Source: Chryseobacterium gleum
Lineage (GTDB): Bacteria > Bacteroidota > Bacteroidia > Flavobacteriales_D > Crocinitomicaceae
Direction of reading: 5' to 3'
Assembly (NCBI GenBank): GCA_945897565.1
Contig: CAMDFN010000012.1
Coordinates: 1-62,684 of the forward strand
DNA length: 62,684 nucleotides
Positions within the stretch are counted from its first letter, which is position 1, and every line of letters begins with the position of its first letter. The notes beneath the pieces were generated by a model. The model was not told the DNA's origin. It saw only the letters and a list, made by a program, of their open reading frames with translations, and did no database searches. Shown here in pieces: positions 55,981 through 62,684 of this stretch. The position numbers and the translations under genes are program-made.

Positions 55981-56727
55981 ATGATAAAAATAGAAAATTT
56001 ACACGCGAGCATCAACGGCAAGGAAATCCTTAAAGGATTGAACCTCGAAGTTAAAGCTGGTGAGGTTCATGCCATCATGGGGCCCAACGGAGCCGGAAAA
56101 AGCACGCTTGCTTCGGTTTTAGCAGGTCGTGAAGATTACGAAGTTACACAAGGCAGCGTCACTTTCTTAGACAAAGACCTCCTCGAGCTCTCCACCGAAG
56201 ACCGCGCAAGAGAAGGGCTGTTCTTGGCCTTTCAATATCCTGTAGAAATTCCGGGTGTGAGTAACGTTAACTTTTTGAGAACTGCGCTCAATGAAAAGCG
56301 CGCTTATCTTGGACAAGATTCAATTTCAGCAAAAGATTTTATGGCCCTAGTTCGTGAAAAATCAGCCCTTGTAGAACTAGATGCCAAATTAGCCTCTCGT
56401 TCTGTCAATGAAGGTTTTTCAGGAGGTGAAAAGAAGCGCAATGAAATCTTTCAGATGGCCATGCTAGAACCGAAACTCGCCGTTTTAGATGAAACCGATT
56501 CTGGGCTAGACATCGATGCACTGCGCATTGTTTCTCATGGCGTCAATACGCTCAAATCACCAGAAAATGCATCCATCGTTATTACGCACTACCAACGCCT
56601 ACTCGACTACATTATCCCTGACGTAGTGCATGTCCTCTACGACGGCAGAATTGTCAAGTCAGGACCAAAAGAACTCGCGCTAGAACTCGAACAACGCGGC
56701 TACGACTGGATCAAAGAAAGTTTGTAA
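55981..56727 (+). CDS. sufC: Fe-S assembly ATPase SufC
   Basis: An ABC-type ATPase without a membrane partner: Walker A GPNGAGKST, Q-loop FLAFQYPVEIPG, signature FSGGEKKRNEIFQM, Walker B LAVLDETDSGLDID and switch ITHYQRLLDYI. It drives the conformational changes of SufBC2D. The 248-residue length is standard. Confidence 0.95.
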   Translation: MIKIENLHASINGKEILKGLNLEVKAGEVHAIMGPNGAGKSTLASVLAGREDYEVTQGSVTFLDKDLLELSTEDRAREGLFLAFQYPVEIPGVSNVNFLRTALNEKRAYLGQDSISAKDFMALVREKSALVELDAKLASRSVNEGFSGGEKKRNEIFQMAMLEPKLAVLDETDSGLDIDALRIVSHGVNTLKSPENASIVITHYQRLLDYIIPDVVHVLYDGRIVKSGPKELALELEQRGYDWIKESL

Positions 56728-56728
56728 G

Positions 56729-57967
56729 ATGGAAACCATTGTCAGTAACAAACTCGATCAATTTATTGCCCATTTAGAGGCAAGTCCAATTGCGATTCCA
56801 CCAGCCCTCCAACAAGCTGCGCAAGCTTACCTTTTAGGCAAAGACTTCCCAACTACCAAATCAGAAAGGTTCAAATACACTCGACTTGGTAAATTAGCAT
56901 CAGCTGCTTTTCAGAGCGCATTTCAGCTAGATACAACACAACTAATGGAACATTGCGTCTTAAGTGCTGCATACACTATTTTAGTGAACAACGATCAAAT
57001 TATAGTGCCGCAAAACTTACCAAATGGCCTAAACATTGACTTAATTACAGAACAGCCTGGTACTTTTCACGAGGCCAGTTTTTATGACATTTTTGGTGCG
57101 CTAAATATCCTTCATGCAAAAAACGGTGTGCATATTACACTTGCAAAAAATTGTACTTTAGATAAACCCATTCAAATTGTTCAAGTGAACAGCGGAGGCA
57201 AACACTTTTACCGCCACCATTTTAACTTTGGAGAAAATTCAGAAGCAACTGTTTATTTCGTTGCCAAACAACAAGACCAAACGACCAGTTTTTCGCATAC
57301 ACATCTTCAATACGAAATAGCGCAAGACGCTCGCATTAAGATGTATAAACTTCAAGATACAGCTCAAAATCATTTTGATTTCAATGAAGACCGCGCACAA
57401 CAAGCAGCAAAATCTCACTTTGAAATCAACACCCTCACTTTAGATGGTAGTTTTGTCCGCAACGACACAATGGTTGCCGTACAAGGGGAACACGCCCAAA
57501 CGTATCTCAATGGCGCGTATTGGCTCAAAGAAGAGCAACACGTAGCCAACTACACCACCATTGACCACCAAGTAGCCAACTGTGAGTCTTTTGAAACATA
57601 TAAAGGCGTTGCCGCAGATAAATCTACTGCAGTGTTCAATGGTAAAGTCTTTGTGCGCAAAGACGCACAAAAAACCAATGCTTACCAAAGCAATGCAAAT
57701 GTCCTTTTGTCTGATCACGCGAGTGTCAACTCCAAACCAGAGCTCGAGATTTATGCCGACGATGTCAAGTGTTCGCATGGCTCCACAACCGGACAACTCG
57801 ATCAAGAAGCACTTTTTTACTTAAGAGCTAGAGGTTTGAGTGCGGCATCCGCCAAAAACCTTCTCTTGCAAGCATTTATGGAAGATGTATTAACCTACGT
57901 CAAAGAAGAGGAAGTACTGACTTATATTCAGCAGCGCATTGGAGAGCGATTCAATTGGAATAATTAA
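56729..57967 (+). CDS. sufD: Fe-S assembly protein SufD
   Basis: The 412-residue paralogue of SufB pairs with it in the scaffold. The C-terminal core KPELEIYADDVKCSHGSTTGQLD holds the conserved Cys/His, and DQEALFYLRARGLS closes the SufB/SufD-type helix. It starts one base after the sufC stop. No sufS or sufE follows; the cysteine desulfurase must be elsewhere. Confidence 0.93.
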   Translation: METIVSNKLDQFIAHLEASPIAIPPALQQAAQAYLLGKDFPTTKSERFKYTRLGKLASAAFQSAFQLDTTQLMEHCVLSAAYTILVNNDQIIVPQNLPNGLNIDLITEQPGTFHEASFYDIFGALNILHAKNGVHITLAKNCTLDKPIQIVQVNSGGKHFYRHHFNFGENSEATVYFVAKQQDQTTSFSHTHLQYEIAQDARIKMYKLQDTAQNHFDFNEDRAQQAAKSHFEINTLTLDGSFVRNDTMVAVQGEHAQTYLNGAYWLKEEQHVANYTTIDHQVANCESFETYKGVAADKSTAVFNGKVFVRKDAQKTNAYQSNANVLLSDHASVNSKPELEIYADDVKCSHGSTTGQLDQEALFYLRARGLSAASAKNLLLQAFMEDVLTYVKEEEVLTYIQQRIGERFNWNN

Positions 57968-58005
57968 GTCAATTGTTCACCCCTTCTGTCCTATTTTCCT
58001 TAACA

Positions 58006-58038
58006 AAAAAAAGAGCGCTGAAACAGCGCTCTTTTTTT
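58006..58038. terminator. Bidirectional intrinsic terminator between sufD and atpG
   Basis: A 15-base-pair stem with the GC core GAGCGCTG/CAGCGCTC and loop AAA is flanked by A-run and T-run, so it ends in U-tracts on both strands. It lies between the convergent suf and atp operons, 38 bases past sufD and 21 past atpG. Confidence 0.9.
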
Positions 58039-58059
58039 ATGAATGAGGAGGAGTAAATA

Positions 58060-58929
58060 TTAACCGTTGAGGGCTTCAGCACCACCAACAATCTCGAGGA
58101 TTTCGTTGGTAATGGCTGCCTGACGCGCTTTGTTGTAGCTCAATTTGAGGTTTTTCTGGAGTTCACTTGCGTTGTCCGTGGCTTTGTGCATGGCTGTCAT
58201 GCGGGCGCCGTGTTCGGCAGCAAATGAATCTCTGATGGCTTTGTAAAGCTGTAGCTTCATTGATTTTGGCAACAAGTCTTCTACAATGTCCATTTTTGAA
58301 GGTTCAAAGATGTAGTCCCCAGCTTCTGAATCGCTTACGGTAGGAACAATTGGTAAAAACTGTTCGGTCTCGATAGATTGTGTAGCCGCGTTGATAAAAC
58401 GGTTGTAAACCAATACCACTTTATCAAAAGATTTATTGAGAAATTGTGCCATGATCTCTTCTGCGATTTGGGCTACTACCTCAAAGCGTAAATCAGCGTA
58501 GACATCTTCCATGTTTTCCAACGTGTCGTTGGTATAGAAGTTTGGCGTGCGCTTGTAAACATCTTTGATTTTTTTACCCACACAGAAAACAGAGACGTCT
58601 TTTCCTGCGTAATCTTCGGCGATCAAAACACCAACACGCTTGATGATGTTGTTATTGAAACCACCGCACAAACCTCTGTTAGAAGTAATGCCGATTATCA
58701 GAATTTTGTTCTCTTCGCGTTGCTCTGCGTAAGCATTTTCAGAGAGGTCTAAGCTAGAACTTAAGTTTTCGAGGATTTCGCGCAATTTGCCCGCATAAGG
58801 ACGCATTTGCGATACAGCATCTTGTGCGCGTTTCAATTTAGCAGCCGATACCATTTTCATTGCAGAGGTGATCTGCATGGTGGAGCCCACTGAACTAATG
58901 CGGTTGCGTATTTCTTTTAGATTCGCCAT
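58060..58929 (-). CDS. atpG: ATP synthase F1 subunit gamma
   Basis: The rotor shaft subunit: N-terminal helix LKEIRNRISSVGSTMQITSAMKMVSAAKL, the segment ITSNRGLCGGFNNNIIK, and the C-terminal helix MHKATDNASELQKNLKLSYNKARQAAITNEILEIV-type end with the ARQAAIT motif. The 289-residue length is normal. It is the last gene of this operon; beta and epsilon are encoded elsewhere, as is common in Bacteroidota. Confidence 0.95.
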   Translation of the reverse strand: MANLKEIRNRISSVGSTMQITSAMKMVSAAKLKRAQDAVSQMRPYAGKLREILENLSSSLDLSENAYAEQREENKILIIGITSNRGLCGGFNNNIIKRVGVLIAEDYAGKDVSVFCVGKKIKDVYKRTPNFYTNDTLENMEDVYADLRFEVVAQIAEEIMAQFLNKSFDKVVLVYNRFINAATQSIETEQFLPIVPTVSDSEAGDYIFEPSKMDIVEDLLPKSMKLQLYKAIRDSFAAEHGARMTAMHKATDNASELQKNLKLSYNKARQAAITNEILEIVGGAEALNG

Positions 58930-58953
58930 TGTAATCCTAAATTAAGGCTGTAA

Positions 58954-60531
58954 TTATGCAAATTTAGCTGCAACTTCTTTAGCTGTTTTGACTAAAACTG
59001 CCTCGATTTCGTCTGTGTATTTCCCTGCTTTCAATGCTAAAAGTGTATCAGCGTGATTGGCTTCTAATAACGTAAGGTAGTCTTTTTCGAATTCCTTGAT
59101 TTTAGAAATCGGAACTGGTTGCATGAGGCCTTTTACACCAGCATAAATGATCGCAATTTGCTTTTCTACTGGATATGGATCACCTTCGCGTTGTTTGAGG
59201 ATCTCTACGTTGCGGGCACCTTTGTCAAGGACTGCTTTTGTAGCTGCGTCTAGGTCTGAACCAAATTTTGCAAAAGCTTCGAGTTCGCGGTATTGCGCTT
59301 GATCGAGCTTCAAGGTGCCAGCCACTTTCTTCATTGACTTGATTTGTGCAGATCCACCTACGCGGGATACAGAAATACCAACGTTAATTGCCGGACGGAT
59401 ACCAGCGTTGAACAAGTCTCCTTCTAAGAAGATCTGACCATCTGTAATGGAGATCACGTTGGTAGGGATATAAGCAGAGACGTCACCTGCTTGCGTTTCA
59501 ATGATTGGAAGAGCTGTAAGTGAACCACCACCGCGCACTTTGTCTTTCAAAGAGGCAGGAAGGTCGTTCATTTGTTTGGCAATGTTGTCATCGGCAATCA
59601 CTTTTGCTGCGCGCTCAAGTAAGCGGGAGTGCAAATAGAAGACGTCACCTGGATAAGCCTCGCGACCTGGCGGGCGACGCAAAAGAAGTGATACTTCACG
59701 ATAAGCAACTGCTTGCTTGGAAAGGTCATCCTAAACGATAAGCGCTGGCTTACCGCAGTCGCGGAAGTATTCTCCGACAGCTGCACCGGTCATTGGTGCG
59801 TAAAACTGCATTGGAGCTGGATCAGATGCGTTGGAGGCAACTACAGTTGTGTAAACCATTGCACCTGCATCTTCTAATTTTTTAACAATACCAGCAACGG
59901 TTGAACCTTTTTGGCCAATGGCTACATAGATACAATATACAGGCTCACCGCGATCGTAAAACTCGCGTTGGTTAATGATGGTGTCGATCGCAACTGTAGT
60001 TTTACCAGTTTGGCGGTCACCGATGATGAGCTCGCGTTGGCCTCGTCCAATTGGAATCATGGCGTCTACTGCTTTGATACCCGTTTGAAGTGGCTCATTT
60101 ACAGGCTGACGAAAGATAACACCTGGTGCTTTGCGCTCAATTGGCATTTCGTAAAGCTCACCTTGGATTGGTCCTTTGCCATCGATAGGCTGACCTAGTG
60201 TGTCGACAACACGACCAACTATGCCATCACCAACTTTTACTGAAGCAATTTTACCCAAACGACGAACGGTATCACCTTCTTTAACGCTAGAAGAACGACC
60301 AAGCAATACTGCTCCGACGTTGTCTGCTTCGAGGTTGAGTGCAATTCCTTGCATGCCGCCATCAAATTCAATGAGCTCGCCGTACTGAACGCCGTTCATG
60401 CCGTAAATGCGTGCAATACCATCTCCTACCTGAAGTACCGTTCCTACTTCTTGCAATTCAGCTTCCGAGCGGAAACCTGAGAGTTGTTCTCTCAATATTG
60501 CGGAAACTTCTGCTGGTTTAATATCTGCCAT
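58954..60531 (-). pseudogene. atpA: ATP synthase F1 subunit alpha, interrupted by one in-frame TAG
   Basis: The alpha subunit is complete over 525 codons apart from a TAG at 59731-59733 (minus strand), codon 267. Before it, the P-loop GDRQTGKT is at residues 171-178 and the frame ends [13 protein letters not shown]; after it the same frame continues [33 protein letters not shown] to a normal C-terminus. Related proteins have Tyr at this spot (ALI-x-YDDLSKQA), so TAC or TAT has become TAG by one base. The truncated product would lack the Walker B Asp and the catalytic-interface Arg. No frameshift is present. TAG ends other genes here, so recoding is unlikely. Since atpA is usually needed, a sequencing or assembly error is my first explanation. 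Confidence 0.9.
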
Positions 60532-60561
60532 GTGTACTTATTTTATTTTGTCTGTTGACGA

Positions 60562-61092
60562 TTATACGAATTGTTGTTTGAGACGCTTGAGCTGATTGGC
60601 TACCGAAGCATCTATTTGGTGATCGCCCATCCGAACGATGAAACCACCGATGAGTGCTGCATCGATTTGTTCTGTGATTTCTGGTGTGCCGTTGATACTG
60701 CCTGAAATTTGAGCAAGAATCGAAGATTTTGTAGCTTCTTCTAGTTGCTGAGCGCTGATGATAGTGATCGGGACAATTCCACGATGCGTCTTGAGCAAAG
60801 AGTTGAATTGTTTGGCGATGTCGATCATGATAGATTCTCTGCCGTTGTTGGCTACCAATGATAAAAAGTCAAGGGTTGTTTGGTTGAAGTCCTTGAAAAT
60901 TTGATTCAGGATTGAAATTTTCTTGTCTGTGATGATCAGTGGTGAACTCAAGAAAACTTGGAAGTCGTGAACTTCTTCAGCGGTTTGGATGAGTTGAAGA
61001 ATATCAGCCTCGATGAGCTCCACTTTGTTGTGCTCGATGCACAACTCTAAAAGAGCGGTAGCATAGCGAACAGCAGATTTGTTGGATTTCAT
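60562..61092 (-). CDS. atpH: ATP synthase F1 subunit delta
   Basis: The 176-residue peripheral-stalk protein has the N-terminal helical domain (SAVRYATALLELCIEH ... VFLSSPLIITDKKISIL) and the C-terminal family end around IDAALIGGFIVRMGDHQIDASVANQLKRL. It joins the b-dimer to alpha. It lies three bases after atpF. Confidence 0.94.
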   Translation of the reverse strand: MKSNKSAVRYATALLELCIEHNKVELIEADILQLIQTAEEVHDFQVFLSSPLIITDKKISILNQIFKDFNQTTLDFLSLVANNGRESIMIDIAKQFNSLLKTHRGIVPITIISAQQLEEATKSSILAQISGSINGTPEITEQIDAALIGGFIVRMGDHQIDASVANQLKRLKQQFV

Positions 61093-61095
61093 GGA

Positions 61096-61590
61096 TTAGT
61101 TCATTTTGATTTCACCTGCAAGTTGTGTTGCAAGCGCTTTTTGTTTGTCGTCTGAACTGAGTTCATGACGGACCACTTTCTCGGCGATTTCTAAGGAAAG
61201 ACTTGCTACGTGGTTTTTAAGCTCTGCCATTGCTGCTGCTTTTTCACTGTTGATAGTAAGGCGGGCAGACTCGACAATTTTAGCTGTTTCGTTTTTAGCT
61301 TTTCCTTTAGCTTCTTCAACCATGCTGTTGGCCGCTTCTTTCGCTTCCTTTAAAATTTGGTCGCGTTCGGCACGTGCTTCTTTCAAAATTTGGTCGTTTT
61401 CTGCTTTGAGCGCTTGCATTTCTATTTTTGTTTGCTCGGCAAGTGCTAAAGCTTCAGAAATTTTTTGCTCGCGGGTATTGACCGCATTGAGAATTGGTTT
61501 CCAAGCAAATTTGGTCAAAACAAACAACAAAAGACAGAATACCAAACCTGTCCAAAATAATAATCCTAAATCCGGAGTAACTAAATCCAT
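61096..61590 (-). CDS. atpF: ATP synthase Fo subunit b
   Basis: The 164-residue subunit has one N-terminal membrane helix (LLFWTGLVFCLLLFVLTKFAW) and a long charged coiled coil (ILKEARAERDQILKEAKEA) that dimerises as the peripheral stalk. Its start lies about 30 bases after a strong hairpin that follows atpE. Confidence 0.94.
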   Translation of the reverse strand: MDLVTPDLGLLFWTGLVFCLLLFVLTKFAWKPILNAVNTREQKISEALALAEQTKIEMQALKAENDQILKEARAERDQILKEAKEAANSMVEEAKGKAKNETAKIVESARLTINSEKAAAMAELKNHVASLSLEIAEKVVRHELSSDDKQKALATQLAGEIKMN

Positions 61591-61622
61591 GTTTAACGAC
61601 TTTTAAATACTTTAACAAAAAA

Positions 61623-61657
61623 GTTTTCTACCCAAACCAACCGTTTGGGTAGAAAAC
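61623..61657 (-). terminator. Hairpin with U-tract just after atpE, possible attenuator
   Basis: Fifteen-base perfect arms GTTTTCTACCCAAAC and GTTTGGGTAGAAAAC flank a five-base loop. On the minus strand the stem is followed within two bases by TTTTTT. It begins four bases after the atpE stop and lies inside the atp operon, so it could partly end transcription or protect the upstream mRNA end, raising c-subunit output over b, delta, alpha and gamma. Confidence 0.7.
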
Positions 61658-61661
61658 ATGT

Positions 61662-61895
<234 letters not shown>

Positions 61896-61904
61896 TTACA
61901 AATA

Positions 61905-62684
61905 CTAATGGTGCGATTCTTCAACTGCTGCACCGATAAACAGGGCAGAAAGCAAGGCAAATAAATAAGCCTGCAAAACTGCTACTAACATTTCCAAACA
62001 GGAAATAAAGAGCGCCATAGGTACGGATAATGCACCCCACGCGATATTTTTGTTGATGAAAATGATTGAAATTAAAGCTAGTATAATAATATGTCCTGCA
62101 GATATGTTTGCAAAGAGACGAATCATTAATGCAAATGGCTTCGTGAATATTCCAACTATTTCAATTGGAATCATGATAGGCATCAAGGCTTTTGGAACGC
62201 CTGGGGTAGCAAAAATATGTTTCCAGTAATTCTTGTTAGAGGATAAAAGCGTAATAATCAGTGTACACAAAGCCAAGAAGAAAGTAATGGTTATGTTTCC
62301 AGTCAAGTTGGCCCCTCCGGGAAATATAGGAATCAGACCCAATAAATTATTGATCCAAATGAAGAAAAAAATGGTTAGGAGATATGGCACGTATTTGTGA
62401 TGTTTACCGTGTCCGATATTTTCCTTTGCAATGTCGTCGCGAATCACCATAACCAGAGGTTCAATGAATTTAGCCAATCCACTGGGGGCAACAGCCCCGT
62501 TCTTACGGTAGCCCCGTGCAACCCCCAACATAATGATTAAGATTAATAAGCCTCCTGCAAAAAGCGATGCTACGTTTTTTGTAATGGACAAGTCAAGTGG
62601 GGATTTATTATGAGGATGCTCGCCGTGGAATGTTAGGTTGTAAACCGGATGCCCATTTGAAGTGCCAATTTTGTCTAGTTTGTA
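61905..62684 (-). CDS. atpB: ATP synthase Fo subunit a (5' end outside window)
   Basis: The frame is open to the right edge. It reads 31 codons upstream of the first internal TTG (HPVYNLTFHGEHPHNK and then SPLDLSITKNVASLF), matching the long N-terminal extension of Bacteroidota AtpB. The membrane part has NNLLGLIPIFPGG, the essential Arg in FALMIRLFANISAGHII, and a last helix with LQAYLFALLSALFIG. It is the first visible gene of the operon; the promoter lies outside. Confidence 0.93.
   Translation of the reverse strand, partial: YKLDKIGTSNGHPVYNLTFHGEHPHNKSPLDLSITKNVASLFAGGLLILIIMLGVARGYRKNGAVAPSGLAKFIEPLVMVIRDDIAKENIGHGKHHKYVPYLLTIFFFIWINNLLGLIPIFPGGANLTGNITITFFLALCTLIITLLSSNKNYWKHIFATPGVPKALMPIMIPIEIVGIFTKPFALMIRLFANISAGHIIILALISIIFINKNIAWGALSVPMALFISCLEMLVAVLQAYLFALLSALFIGAAVEESHH

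Noticed and set aside
59682..60531. atpA as two separate genes or a frameshift
   Set aside because: Both parts are in the same frame, 49 bases apart, and the second part's apparent start is a TTG (Leu) inside a conserved segment; a single nonsense codon explains it.
58954..60531. Recoding of TAG as an amino acid
   Set aside because: TAG is the natural stop of several intact genes here, including the PIN, Fic and 143-residue cluster genes.

Overview
The window is chromosomal DNA of a Bacteroidota bacterium, most likely Flavobacteriales-like. Supporting signs are secreted proteins ending in type IX secretion (T9SS) sorting domains (type A in four, type B in one), a GldA-like gliding-motility ATPase, a split transketolase, an ATP synthase operon atpB-E-F-H-A-G without atpD/atpC, promoters with a TAnnTTTG -7 element, and few Shine-Dalgarno sites. 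Coding density is very high. No gene-free stretch exceeds 300 bases; the longest, about 200 bases before the suf operon, holds a good promoter. I saw no rRNA, tRNA, IS element or CRISPR array.

Layout: (1) 1-12910: end of an antitoxin gene with a PIN toxin, an XRE-Fic protein with a palindrome at its start codon, housekeeping enzymes (hydrolase, PepP, gamma-carbonic anhydrase, YigZ), a GH13 amylase lipoprotein, envelope proteins, a DOMON T9SS protein and a 650-residue fusion of lycopene cyclase (CrtY) with a Brp/Blh beta-carotene cleavage enzyme, predicted to turn lycopene into retinal. (2) 12972-19268: an accessory cluster. A GIY-YIG/T5orf172 protein and a WYL regulator lie on the minus strand; a divergent plus-strand set encodes an AAA+ ATPase, an unknown small protein, a second GIY-YIG-like protein, another unknown and a Cas4/AddB-like PD-(D/E)XK nuclease. 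A 16-base motif repeats next to the promoters of both arms. This is the best candidate for an undescribed system, possibly anti-phage. (3) 19285-36880: envelope proteins, xseA/xseB, a LamG T9SS protein, tyrS, gldA, an O-antigen-ligase-like protein, an S41 protease, rnpA, a GH25 lysozyme and an LRR protein in one overlapping minus-strand series, then ribF and queA. (4) 36966-53977: an MBOAT acyltransferase with two SGNH hydrolases (polysaccharide acetylation), a YyaL-type protein, transketolase halves separated by a VWA gene, T9SS proteins, hutU, an alkaline-phosphatase-superfamily protein and a nidogen-domain protein. (5) 54097-62684: sufABCD, facing the atp operon across a bidirectional terminator.

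Two points need care. atpA carries one in-frame TAG where the family has the Tyr before the Walker B aspartate; TAG is an ordinary stop elsewhere here, so this is a sequence error or a true nonsense mutation. atpB runs off the right edge. All functions are read from motifs and gene order by eye; no database search was run.
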